Assembly (NCBI GenBank): GCA_031431435.1
Contig: JANPDI010000155.1
Coordinates: 22,353 to 86,352, forward strand
Reading direction: 5' to 3'
From: UKL13-2 sp031431435
Lineage (GTDB): Bacteria > Pseudomonadota > Gammaproteobacteria > Burkholderiales > Usitatibacteraceae
DNA length: 64,000 nucleotides
This document shows positions 35,262-43,797 of the stretch, piece by piece. The notes under the pieces were generated by a model. That model saw only the letters and a program-made list of their open reading frames with translations, was not told where the DNA came from and did not search any database. Made by a program: the position numbers and the translations under genes. The first letter of the stretch is position 1, and the number at the start of each line of letters is the position of its first letter.

Positions 35262-35595
35262 GGTGCCTTTCTGATTGCCGGTGAAACATCGTGTTGCCCG
35301 GGGATGGTCCGGTGCGTGACGGTGAGTCGAATGGTGAATAGTGTGTCGGTAACTGCGGTCGCTAAATTTGGTTGGTCATCATTGTTCGGGTCGACACCGA
35401 TTGTTTCGCCAAATACAAAATGCCGTCGAAAAAAACGCCTGCCCGCGGCAAATCACCACAAATCGGTTTTTTTAACCACAATACGATATGATAACCCAGC
35501 CCCTATGAAAATCACCGCATTTGCCTATGAAATCGGGCGGCGGCAAAACGTTTTTCTTTCTTTTTTCGTCGACCCCTCCGTACTTTTGTCAAGCC
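35262..35595. promoter_or_regulatory. Divergent control region between mreB and gatC
   Basis: 334 bases. A TATGAT at 35487-35492 could be a -10 element for gatCAB, but no good -35 accompanies it. A 33-codon frame from ATG 35505 overlaps the gatC start and could be a leader peptide, though it has no visible ribosome site. The mreB side contains its AAAGG ribosome site only. No terminator or repeat is evident. Confidence 0.45.
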
Positions 35596-35895
35596 ATGTC
35601 GTTTGATCCCGCCACGCTCACACGCATTGCCAACCTTGCGCGCATTGATATTCCGGCTGCGCAATTGTCGGGGCTTGGCGACAATATGGCGTCGATCCTG
35701 TCGCTGATTGACCAATTGCAGGCGGTTGATACCCGCGGGGTTATGCCATTGAGCCATCCGCTATCGGTGATTGGTGAAATGCCGCTGCGGCTGCGCGCCG
35801 ATGTGGTGACCACGCCGGACCTGCGCGAGGCGTGTCTTGCCAATGCACCCCAAACCGAGCACGGCCTGTTTCTGGTGCCCAAAGTGATTGAGTGA
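35596..35895 (+). CDS. gatC: Asp/Glu-tRNA(Asn/Gln) amidotransferase subunit C
   Basis: 99 residues from the ATG at 35596 (MSFDPATLTRIANLARIDI); 25 further upstream codons are non-homologous. GatC wraps around GatA and stabilises the GatAB complex. The ending LREACLANAPQTEHGLFLVPKVIE is the family signature. There is no obvious ribosome site, so coupling to a short upstream frame is possible. Confidence 0.95.
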   Translation: MSFDPATLTRIANLARIDIPAAQLSGLGDNMASILSLIDQLQAVDTRGVMPLSHPLSVIGEMPLRLRADVVTTPDLREACLANAPQTEHGLFLVPKVIE

Positions 35896-35904
35896 GCGCG
35901 GATA

Positions 35905-37416
35905 ATGTCAGCGCCCAACCACCCTTCAGGCCCCGACGGCAGCATTGCCGGGTTATCGCGTCAGCTGACCAGCGGCCAGACCACGGCACGCGCGCTGGCT
36001 GAGCAATCGCTGGCCCGGATCGGGCGGCAACAGGCGTTAAACGCCTTTTTGCACGTCGATGCCGGGTTGACGCTGGCCGAGGCTGACGCCGCCGACCGGC
36101 GGCTGGCCGCCGGCGAACGCGGGCCGTTGCTCGGCATCCCGGTGGCGCACAAGGACATTTTTGTCACGCGCGGCTGGCGCACCACCGCCGGCTCAAACAT
36201 GCTCGCCGACTACGTTTCACCATTCGACGCCACCGTGGTCGAGAAACTGCGTGCGGCCGGCATGGTCTGCGTCGGCAAACTCAACTGCGACGAGTTCGCG
36301 ATGGGCTCGTCAAACGAAAATTCGGCGTTCGGGGCGGTCAAAAACCCCTGGGACCCGCAGCGTATTCCGGGCGGCTCGTCGGGTGGCTCGGCGGCGGCGG
36401 TTGCGGCCGGCATTGTGCCCGCCAGCACCGGCACCGACACCGGCGGCTCGTTACGCCAACCGGCGGCGATGTGCGGCATCACCGCCATCAAACCAACCTA
36501 TGGACGTGTGTCGCGCTACGGCATGGTCGCGTTTGCCTCATCGCTCGATCAGGGCGGGCCGATGGCCAGAACGGCAGAGGATTGCGCCTATTTGCTCGAC
36601 GCGATGGCCGGTTTTGATGAACGTGACGCCACGTCGCTGGATAGCCCTGAGGCAAAAGCGTCCATTCTGGGCGGGTTTCAAGCACAAAATGCCTCAAAAC
36701 ACCCGCAGAATAAGGTGTTTGAAAATTTGCGGATCGGTCTGCCCAAGGAGTTTTTTGCCGACGGGTTGGCGCCAGACGTTGCGGCGCGGGTGCAAGCGGC
36801 GATTGCCATGTTCCGCGCGCACGGTGCTACCGTGATTGATATTTCGCTGCCGCGCACCACGCTGGCGATCCCGGCGTATTACGTGATCGCGCCCGCCGAA
36901 GCATCATCCAACCTGAGCCGCTTTGACGGCGTGCGTTATGGCCACCGCACCGACGACTACCGGGATTTGAACGACATGATTGCCAAAAGCCGCGCAGAGG
37001 GCCTTGGCGCGGAAGTGCAGCGCCGTATTTTGACCGGCGCGTACGTGCTTTCACACGGCTATTACGATGCCTATTATTTGCAGGCGCAGCGGGTTAGACG
37101 ACTAATCGCGCAAGATTTTCAGGACGCGCTCAAACAGTGTGATCTGATCATGGGCCCGGTTGCGCCGACCACGGCGTGGAAACTCGGCGAAAAGTCGAAC
37201 GATCCGGTGGCGATGTATTTGGAGGATATTTTTACGCTTGGTGTGTCGCTGGCCGGGTTGCCGGGCATGTCGGTCCCATGCGGCTTTGATCAACAAAACC
37301 TGCCGATCGGGTTGCAAATCATCGGCAATTATTTTGACGAGCCGCGCATGTTGTCGGTCGCGCACCAGTACCAACAATTGACCGATTGGCATTTGCGCTC
37401 GCCGGCGGGGGCCTGA
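35905..37416 (+). CDS. gatA: Asp/Glu-tRNA(Asn/Gln) amidotransferase subunit A, with a repeat-encoded insert
   Basis: 503 residues. The amidase subunit supplies ammonia from glutamine to misacylated tRNA. The Ser-cisSer-Lys triad is visible: Lys83 (GIPVAHKDIF), Ser158 region (PGGSSGGSAAAVA) and Ser182 (TDTGGSLRQPA). Residues about 256-269 (GGFQAQNASKHPQN), between DATS and LRIGLPKEFF, lengthen this loop by roughly 12 residues compared with the usual sequence and are encoded by a palindrome of the REP-like family. The stop shares its A with the gatB start. Confidence 0.96.
   Translation: MSAPNHPSGPDGSIAGLSRQLTSGQTTARALAEQSLARIGRQQALNAFLHVDAGLTLAEADAADRRLAAGERGPLLGIPVAHKDIFVTRGWRTTAGSNMLADYVSPFDATVVEKLRAAGMVCVGKLNCDEFAMGSSNENSAFGAVKNPWDPQRIPGGSSGGSAAAVAAGIVPASTGTDTGGSLRQPAAMCGITAIKPTYGRVSRYGMVAFASSLDQGGPMARTAEDCAYLLDAMAGFDERDATSLDSPEAKASILGGFQAQNASKHPQNKVFENLRIGLPKEFFADGLAPDVAARVQAAIAMFRAHGATVIDISLPRTTLAIPAYYVIAPAEASSNLSRFDGVRYGHRTDDYRDLNDMIAKSRAEGLGAEVQRRILTGAYVLSHGYYDAYYLQAQRVRRLIAQDFQDALKQCDLIMGPVAPTTAWKLGEKSNDPVAMYLEDIFTLGVSLAGLPGMSVPCGFDQQNLPIGLQIIGNYFDEPRMLSVAHQYQQLTDWHLRSPAGA
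36669..36707. repeat. REP-like palindrome inserted in frame inside gatA
   Basis: GGGCGGGTTTCAAGCA and TGCCTCAAAACACCCGC flank AAAA, with tail AGAATAAGG. Arm sequences and tail match the intergenic copies at 25173 and 54231. It translates as GGFQAQNASKHPQN in a surface loop of GatA. Confidence 0.72.
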
Positions 37417-38927
37417 TGAACTGGGAAATTGTCATCGGCATCGAGACCCACGTACAGCTGGCGACGGTGTCAAAGATTTTCAGCGGTGCCTCGACCGCGT
37501 TTGGCGCTGCGCCCAATACACAAGCCAGCGTGGTCGAGATGGCGTTGCCGGGCACGCTACCGGTGATGAACCGGGCGGCGGTTGAGTGCGCGATTAAGTT
37601 TGGCTTGGCAGTCAACGACGGTCGTGCAGAAAACATCGCGCCGCGATCGGTGTTTGCCCGCAAAAACTACTTTTACCCGGATCTGCCGAAGGGCTACCAA
37701 ATTTCCCAGTTTGAGTTGCCAGTGGTCACCGGCGGTTCTGTCACGATCACGCTTGATGGCGTTGAAAAAGTTGTACAACTCACCCGCGCACACCTTGAGG
37801 AAGATGCCGGCAAGTCATTGCACGAAGGCCTCGAGACGCCCGGTGTGTCGGGCATCGATCTGAATCGCGCCGGCACACCGTTACTCGAAGTGGTCACCGA
37901 ACCCGATATGCGATCTGCGGCGGAAGCCGTTGCGTATGCCAAGGCGCTGCATGGCATCGTCACGTGGATCGGCATTTGCGACGGCAATATGCAGGAAGGC
38001 TCGTTTCGTTGCGACGCCAACGTGTCGGTGCGGCGCCCCGGCGCGCCGCTGGGAACGCGCTGCGAGATCAAAAATCTGAACTCATTCCGATTCATGGAGC
38101 GCGCGATCAACTACGAGGTGCGTCGGCAGATCGAACTGATCGAGGACGGCGGTACGGTTGTTCAGCAAACGCGTTTGTACGACGCTGATCGCGACGAGAC
38201 GCGTTCAATGCGCTCAAAAGAAGACGCGATGGACTACCGTTATTTTCCGGATCCGGATTTGTTGCCGTTGATGATTTCGCGCGAGCAAATTGAGGCGATC
38301 AAGGCGACGATGCCGGAATTGCCGAAGACAATGCGAGAACGTTTTATTGCTGCCGCAATGAAGCGGGATCAAGCCAACGACGCAAGTTTGGACGTCGAAA
38401 TGTCCGCCACAATCGAAGCCGAACTGAAGAAAAAATATGCTTGGGTTCTAACCATGCCGCCGGAACTTATCGATTACATTGAATCCGTGAATAAGGTCTT
38501 GGGCGAATCGTCGATGGCAGCCGAGTCTTGGGTTCGCGGCGCATTGTCGAGCGCATTAAATGAGTCAGGAATTTCACTACAAGAATCACCCATCAAGCCC
38601 GAGGCAATGGCGAATCTGCTCAGGCGAATCCAAGATGGAACACTTTCGGGACGAATCGCAAAAGAAGTGTTTGCCTACATGTGGGCCGGCGAAGGCGACG
38701 CCGACACCATCATCGCGGCACGCGGGCTCAAACAAGTCTCCGACGCCGGTGCGATTGAGAAAATCGTTGACGCCGTGCTCGCTGCCAACGAAAAGTCCGT
38801 CGCCGAATTCAAATCAGGCAAAGAAAAAGCGTTGCAAGCGTTGGTGGGTCAGGTGATGAAGGCGTCACAAGGCAAGGCAAATCCGGGCCAAGTGAACGAG
38901 ATCCTCAGAAAGAAACTGGCGCCTTAG
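37416..38927 (+). CDS. gatB: Asp/Glu-tRNA(Asn/Gln) amidotransferase subunit B
   Basis: 503 residues from the ATG at 37416 (MNWEIVIGIETHVQL). GatB phosphorylates and channels the misacylated tRNA substrate. The N-terminal kinase part is normal (FYPDLPKGYQISQFELP, GIDLNRAGTPLLEVVTEPD, CDANVSVRRPG, EIKNLNSFRFMERAINYE). The C-terminal YqeY-type domain is also normal (GTLSGRIAKEVFAYMWAGEG, GQVMKASQGKANPGQVNEIL). Between them, about residues 305-380 lack the expected YGL..YDA..LT helix motif and instead read RDQANDASLDVEMSATIEAE, with a local drop in GC. Confidence 0.95.
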   Translation: MNWEIVIGIETHVQLATVSKIFSGASTAFGAAPNTQASVVEMALPGTLPVMNRAAVECAIKFGLAVNDGRAENIAPRSVFARKNYFYPDLPKGYQISQFELPVVTGGSVTITLDGVEKVVQLTRAHLEEDAGKSLHEGLETPGVSGIDLNRAGTPLLEVVTEPDMRSAAEAVAYAKALHGIVTWIGICDGNMQEGSFRCDANVSVRRPGAPLGTRCEIKNLNSFRFMERAINYEVRRQIELIEDGGTVVQQTRLYDADRDETRSMRSKEDAMDYRYFPDPDLLPLMISREQIEAIKATMPELPKTMRERFIAAAMKRDQANDASLDVEMSATIEAELKKKYAWVLTMPPELIDYIESVNKVLGESSMAAESWVRGALSSALNESGISLQESPIKPEAMANLLRRIQDGTLSGRIAKEVFAYMWAGEGDADTIIAARGLKQVSDAGAIEKIVDAVLAANEKSVAEFKSGKEKALQALVGQVMKASQGKANPGQVNEILRKKLAP

Positions 38928-38987
38928 CGTTTACGGCTTGCTGCTTGGCGTTCTGCCGCGCGCTGCAGCCATTCGCTGAAATTCGGG

Positions 38988-39743
38988 CTACCGAGTCGGC
39001 GGCGCAACGCGGCGCGGAATCGGCGCCTCGATCAACACGTTGCCCTTGTCGTCGAGCATGGTGCCCGGACGCATGCCCGCCTTGAGGCGTTTAAAACGCT
39101 CTTTTTCGCCTTCAAACCGCGCGGTGATATTGGTTTTGTCGACATCCAGCCGCGCGATCTCCAGCTCGACGTTGGCGCGGTCTGACTTGGCGCGATCGTA
39201 ATCCGACTGCAATTGCACCGGCACCTCCCGCACCACGTCTTTGCCGTCCTTGGTTTTGGCGGTCTTGCTTTTGCCGGCGACGTAAAACTCCATCTGGCGG
39301 TTGACTTTCTCGAGTCGGGCATTCACATCAACAACCCGATTTTCGAGGAATTTGCGCCGCTGCGCCAGCTGCGCCAGATCTTTGTCGCGCAAGGTATCAA
39401 TTTCGCGCTCGGTACCGTAGGTTCCCAGCAGCGCCAAATCCTTTTGCCGCTGATCGGCAACCTTCTGGTCGTCGGCGGCTTTTTTCAGGTTGGCGTCGTT
39501 GCGTGCCTTTTGCTGCTCAGGCGTCAACGGCGCATCGAGTTTGCGCAGGGTGGTGCCTTGCTTGCTCATCTCGGTCACCTCTTTTTTAGCGCACGCCGCC
39601 GGCATGGTCTCGCCGTAATGTGTCCCGCCTTTTTCGTCGGTGCACTTAAAAAGCGTTGATTGTGCGCTGGACAAATTCACGGCCAACAAGGGCAAGATAC
39701 ATGCAGCCAACCGTGGCAGAGACTTGATGGAGCGTAGGGTCAT
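38988..39743 (-). CDS. Exported DUF4124-domain coiled-coil protein
   Basis: 251 residues from the ATG at 39743 (MTLRSIKSLPRL). A signal peptide (LAACILPLLAVNLSSAQS) precedes a DUF4124-like module (LFKCTDEKGGTHYGETMPAAC). The rest is highly charged helix/coiled coil rich in Lys, Asp, Arg and Gln (KARNDANLKKAADDQKVAD, RRKFLENRVVDVNARLEKVN), ending in a Pro/Arg stretch. Such proteins are periplasmic and of unknown function. It is 20 bases after pyrE. Confidence 0.88.
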   Translation of the reverse strand: MTLRSIKSLPRLAACILPLLAVNLSSAQSTLFKCTDEKGGTHYGETMPAACAKKEVTEMSKQGTTLRKLDAPLTPEQQKARNDANLKKAADDQKVADQRQKDLALLGTYGTEREIDTLRDKDLAQLAQRRKFLENRVVDVNARLEKVNRQMEFYVAGKSKTAKTKDGKDVVREVPVQLQSDYDRAKSDRANVELEIARLDVDKTNITARFEGEKERFKRLKAGMRPGTMLDDKGNVLIEAPIPRRVAPPTR

Positions 39744-39762
39744 GTGGTCAAACCAGAAGGGG

Positions 39763-40428
39763 TCAAGAGTGTTGGGCGCCGTATTGCTTGCGGTATTCCG
39801 CAATTTTTGCCAGTTTATCGTTTTCAACCGGATTTGACGCGTTTGCCGTTGATAAATAGTTGATGATGTCTTGCAGGGTTGCCACCGCAATAACGGGGAT
39901 CAGGTGCTGTTGGCTGACTTCCTGTGCGGCAGAAAGTGTGCCAAGGCCGCGTTCCTGACGATCCAGCGAGATCACCACCCCGGCCGGGGTCGCCCCAGCC
40001 GCGCGGATCAACGCGATCGACTCGCGCACCGATGTCCCCGCCGAAATGACGTCGTCAACAATCAGCACCCGTCCGGCCAATGGCGCGCCAACGGTCAATC
40101 CGCCCTCGCCGTGGTCCTTGGCTTCTTTGCGGTTGAAACAATACGGCACATTACGCCCCATTTCGGCCAGTTTGATTGCCATACCGGCGGCCAGCGTGAT
40201 GCCTTTGTAGGCGGGGCCAAAGATCATGTCAAAGCCGATTCCTGAGTCCAGCGCGGCTTTTGCATAGAACGTCGATAGGGCAGCCATGGCGGCGCCATCG
40301 TTAAACAGCCCCGAATTAAAGAAATACGGTGACAGGCGACCGGCCTTGGTTTGGAACTCGCCGAAGCGCAGGGCGTTTTGGCGAATCGCGAATTCGACGA
40401 ACTCAGCGCGGAAATTGGTGTTTGACAT
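39763..40428 (-). CDS. pyrE: Orotate phosphoribosyltransferase
   Basis: 221 residues from the ATG at 40428 (MSNTNFRAEFVEFA). Converts orotate and PRPP to OMP in pyrimidine synthesis. KAGRLSPYFFNSGLFNDG, FGPAYKGITLA, the Lys-rich catalytic loop FNRKEAKDHGEGG and the PRPP-binding motif VLIVDDVISAGTS are all present. It is followed closely by the DUF4124 gene. Confidence 0.97.
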   Translation of the reverse strand: MSNTNFRAEFVEFAIRQNALRFGEFQTKAGRLSPYFFNSGLFNDGAAMAALSTFYAKAALDSGIGFDMIFGPAYKGITLAAGMAIKLAEMGRNVPYCFNRKEAKDHGEGGLTVGAPLAGRVLIVDDVISAGTSVRESIALIRAAGATPAGVVISLDRQERGLGTLSAAQEVSQQHLIPVIAVATLQDIINYLSTANASNPVENDKLAKIAEYRKQYGAQHS

Positions 40429-40738
40429 GGCAGTCGTGGTGAAGGGCGCAGCGGAATCCCGCATAATTCGAGGTTGCGATATTTTAGCCTGCCTATTTCA
40501 CAGGTCGTGGCGGGATTTGTCCTAACTGCTTCTTGTTTCAAACAATCTTGAATCTGTTTACTGCTGTCCAACTTGTAACGACCCCTACGCACATGATTGC
40601 CGTCGCCTGACCGGCGCTTTTCGATTCTCTTTGTTGCGAATATCCCGATATTCGCGCCGCAGTCGAATCAAAAATCATCCGCCCAGACTCGACACGCATG
40701 CACGTCCCTGTGAATTACGAAGGCTAGAGGTTCGCCCG
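40429..40738. promoter_or_regulatory. Divergent region between pyrE and exonuclease III gene
   Basis: 310 bases holding the promoters of both genes. GCGAATATCCCGATATTCGC (about 40636-40655) is a strong inverted repeat (GCGAATATC/GATATTCGC) that could be an operator or hairpin. No ORF with support is seen. Confidence 0.5.
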
Positions 40739-41512
40739 ATGCGCGTCATCTCCGTTAACGTCAACGGTATCCGTTCTGCAACAACCAAAGGTCTGATCAC
40801 CTGGCTAAAGCGACAAAAGCCCGACGTGGTCTGTTTGCAGGAGATCAAAGCGCTCGAAAGCGACATCCCGGCTGAAATACACGCGTGGAAAAAAATGCAC
40901 GGGTTTTACCATCCGGCGGCGAAAAAGGGTTATGCCGGCGTGGCGATTTTTTGCAAGCGCGAGCCGGACAAGGTCATCATCGGCACCGGTATCAAATGGA
41001 TCGACGACGAGGGTCGTTATCTCGAAGTGCAGTTTGGCAACCTGTCGGTTATTTCGCTGTATGTGCCGTCTGGTGCCGCGTCCGACGAGGCACAGGCCAA
41101 AAAATTCAGGTTTATGGCGGTGTTTATGCCGTTTTTGCAAAAACTCAAGAAAAGCGGGCGCGAATATGTCATTGTTGGCGACTGGAATATCGCGCACAAG
41201 GAAATTGATTTAAAGAATTGGCGCGGCAATAAAAAGAACTCTGGGTTTTTGCCGGAAGAACGGGCCTGGTTGACCAAACTGTTTGACGAAGTCGGTTATG
41301 TGGATACCTTCCGACGGTTGATTCCGTTGCCGGATCAATACACCTGGTGGTCGAATCGTGGCAACGCACGCGAAAACAACGTCGGTTGGCGCATCGACTA
41401 TCACATTTGCACCCCGGCGATTGCCGCCACGGCGGAATACGCGCGGATTTACAAGGACAACTGGTTCAGTGACCACGCGCCTTTGAGTATTGATTATGAT
41501 TTTGTGCTTTGA
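40739..41512 (+). CDS. xth: Exodeoxyribonuclease III / AP endonuclease
   Basis: 257 residues from the ATG at 40739 (MRVISVNVNGIRSA); the open frame upstream is non-homologous. Repairs abasic sites and removes 3' blocks. Endonuclease/exonuclease/phosphatase fold: NVNGIRSA, VVCLQEIKA with the metal Glu, SLYVPSG, VGDWNIAHKEIDLKNW (the Asp-Asn pair), YTWWSNRGNARENNVGWRIDYHICTP and the catalytic SDHAPLSIDYD. Confidence 0.96.
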   Translation: MRVISVNVNGIRSATTKGLITWLKRQKPDVVCLQEIKALESDIPAEIHAWKKMHGFYHPAAKKGYAGVAIFCKREPDKVIIGTGIKWIDDEGRYLEVQFGNLSVISLYVPSGAASDEAQAKKFRFMAVFMPFLQKLKKSGREYVIVGDWNIAHKEIDLKNWRGNKKNSGFLPEERAWLTKLFDEVGYVDTFRRLIPLPDQYTWWSNRGNARENNVGWRIDYHICTPAIAATAEYARIYKDNWFSDHAPLSIDYDFVL

Positions 41513-41525
41513 GCAATATTTTGTT

Positions 41526-41627
41526 GCCGCAGATGAACGCGGATAAACGCAGATAAACGCAAAACAAATTCGCAATGCTCAGCCCAATGGGCTTACCTCA
41601 TCTGCGTTATTCGCGTTCATCTGCGGC
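41526..41627. repeat. Inverted repeat of the GCAGATGAACGC type
   Basis: Left arm GCCGCAGATGAACGC, continuing GGATAAACGCAGAT, and right arm ATCTGCGTTATTCGCG, continuing TTCATCTGCGGC, are near-perfect inverted copies spanning 102 bases. An inner hairpin AGCCC-AAT-GGGCT lies at 41581-41593. The unit fills most of the gap between xth and the ABC-F gene. Confidence 0.8.
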
Positions 41628-41665
41628 TCATAAAGCAGCTTAAAACCACTTCGACAACACATTAA

Positions 41666-43684
41666 ATGATCAGACTTTCCAACCTTACGCTCGCGCGCGG
41701 CACCAAACGACTGTTTGACAACGCCAATCTGACGCTGTTTCCCGGCCACAAGGTCGGGCTGGTGGGCGCCAACGGCATCGGCAAATCGACGTTGTTCGCG
41801 CTGATGCGCGGCGAAATGCACCAAGACGCCGGCGAGCTGGAAATGCCGCCATCGTGGGTGATCGCCCACGTCGCCCAGCACACCCCGCAAAGCCGGCTGT
41901 CGGCGCTGGAATACACGCTCGACGGTGACCATGAACTACGTGTGATTGAGGCGCAGCTGGCCAACGCCGAGGCCGCCGAATGGCACGACGAATCCGAACA
42001 CGAAAAACTGGCCGCCGAGCTGTCGAATTTGCACACGCGCTTTGAGGAAATCGGCGGTTACGCCGCACGCTCGCGCGCCGCGTCACTGCTGTCAGGCCTG
42101 GGCTTCAACGAAGAACAACAAGAACTTGCCGTCAGCACATTTTCCGGCGGCTGGCGCATGCGTTTGACCCTCGCCCAAGCGCTGATGTGCCGCTCCGATT
42201 TGTTGTTACTCGATGAGCCGACCAATCACCTCGACCTTGATGCGGTGATGTGGATCGAAGACTGGCTGGCACAGTACCGCGGCACGCTATTTCTGATCAC
42301 CCACGATCGCGATTTTCTCGACGCCGTGGTCAATCAGGTGGTGCACGTTGAAAACCAAAAGCTCAACCAATACACCGGCAACTATTCGACTTTCGAACGC
42401 ACCCGCGCCATGCAGCTAGCCAACCAGCAGGCGCAACACGTCAAGCAGCAACGCCAGGTCGCGCATCTGCACAGTTTTATTGACCGCTTTAAGGCAAAAG
42501 CGACCAAGGCGAAGCAGGCGCAAAGCCGCATCAAGACCTTGGAGCGCATGGAAATCATCGCCGCCGCACACGTTGATTCACCGTTTGAATTCGCCTTTCG
42601 TAAACCGGCTGCCGCGCCGCGACAGCTGCTGCACTTAAAAGAAGCCGCGCTCGGCTACGATTCAAAAACCGTCCTGCCCAACGTTGAGTGGCGGTTGTTT
42701 TACGGCGACAAGATCGGCCTACTTGGCCCCAACGGTGCGGGTAAATCGACACTGGTCAAAACACTGGCGGGAACGCTGGCACAGAAAAAGGGTGGCCGCT
42801 ACGAAGGACAAGGCTTAAAGATCGGCTACTTCGCGCAGCATCAAATCGAACAGTTGCGCACCGACGAGTCGGCGCTGATGCATTTCAAGCGCCTCGACCC
42901 GACTACGCGCGAACAGGAGTTTCGCAACTTCCTCGGCGGCTTCGATTTTCGCGGCTCGCGTTGTGATGAGCCGGTCGGCCCATTTTCCGGCGGCGAAAAG
43001 GCGCGTCTCGCATTGGCGCTGATCGTCTGGCAGAAACCAAATCTGTTGCTGCTCGACGAACCGACCAATCACCTCGACATCGACATGCGCGAGGCGCTCG
43101 CCGAAGCGTTGCAAGAATTTGAAGGTACCCTCGTGGTGGTGGCGCACGACCGGCACCTGCTCAAGGCCACCGCGGATCAACTGTGGCTGGTTGCCGACGG
43201 CGAAGTCAAAGAATTTGACGGCGATCTCGATGACTACAAACAATGGGCAAAACAATACGCCAACGCCAAGGCCAAGGGTTTCAAAGAGAATCGCGATGTC
43301 AAACCCAAGGAAGGGCGGGCAGAACCAGCCAAAAGTGCCCCAAAACCCGCACCAATAGTCGAGGTTGCCACAACCTCGCCTGCCGATCGCAAGGAGCAAA
43401 AACGCGTCGAAGCGGATTCACGTCAACGCCTCGCGGCGGCGCGCAAGCCGTTGGAGAAAAAACTCGCCGAGCTCGACAGCAAACTCAAGGCCTTCACTGC
43501 CGAACGTAGCAATATTGAAGCATGGTTAGCCGATGAAAGCGCCTACACCGACGACAAGAAACCACAATTGCAGGAAATGCTCAAACGCCAGGGTGAAGTC
43601 GCGGGTGCCATCAGTGATGTGGAGTGGGAATGGCTGTCGACCAGCGAGAAACTGGAAGCCATCAGCCAACCGGCAAGTGCTTAG
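41666..43684 (+). CDS. ABC-F family ATPase (YheS-like)
   Basis: 672 residues with two ABC domains and no membrane segments: Walker A GANGIGKST and GPNGAGKST, signature FSGGWRMRLTLA and FSGGEKARLALA, Walker B LLLLDEPTNHLDLD and LLLLDEPTNHLDID. The linker between them is Lys/Gln-rich (QQAQHVKQQRQVAHLHSFID), and a charged coiled-coil C-terminal extension follows (from about 520). This architecture fits YheS/Uup-type translation factors that act on the ribosomal E-site. It is probably monocistronic. Confidence 0.94.
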   Translation: MIRLSNLTLARGTKRLFDNANLTLFPGHKVGLVGANGIGKSTLFALMRGEMHQDAGELEMPPSWVIAHVAQHTPQSRLSALEYTLDGDHELRVIEAQLANAEAAEWHDESEHEKLAAELSNLHTRFEEIGGYAARSRAASLLSGLGFNEEQQELAVSTFSGGWRMRLTLAQALMCRSDLLLLDEPTNHLDLDAVMWIEDWLAQYRGTLFLITHDRDFLDAVVNQVVHVENQKLNQYTGNYSTFERTRAMQLANQQAQHVKQQRQVAHLHSFIDRFKAKATKAKQAQSRIKTLERMEIIAAAHVDSPFEFAFRKPAAAPRQLLHLKEAALGYDSKTVLPNVEWRLFYGDKIGLLGPNGAGKSTLVKTLAGTLAQKKGGRYEGQGLKIGYFAQHQIEQLRTDESALMHFKRLDPTTREQEFRNFLGGFDFRGSRCDEPVGPFSGGEKARLALALIVWQKPNLLLLDEPTNHLDIDMREALAEALQEFEGTLVVVAHDRHLLKATADQLWLVADGEVKEFDGDLDDYKQWAKQYANAKAKGFKENRDVKPKEGRAEPAKSAPKPAPIVEVATTSPADRKEQKRVEADSRQRLAAARKPLEKKLAELDSKLKAFTAERSNIEAWLADESAYTDDKKPQLQEMLKRQGEVAGAISDVEWEWLSTSEKLEAISQPASA

Positions 43685-43797
43685 TCCATCGGCGGCAACC
43701 TGGATTCATCCGTCATTTGGCCGCGTTGGTCGCAACCAGCCCTGATTTGGCCGGGCTGCCAGCAAAATCCACCCCATCATTTATCCGGGGAATTTTC

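Noticed and set aside
35505..35606. 33-codon frame overlapping gatC, possible leader peptide
   Set aside because: No ribosome site and no recognisable regulatory sequence; mentioned only as a possibility.
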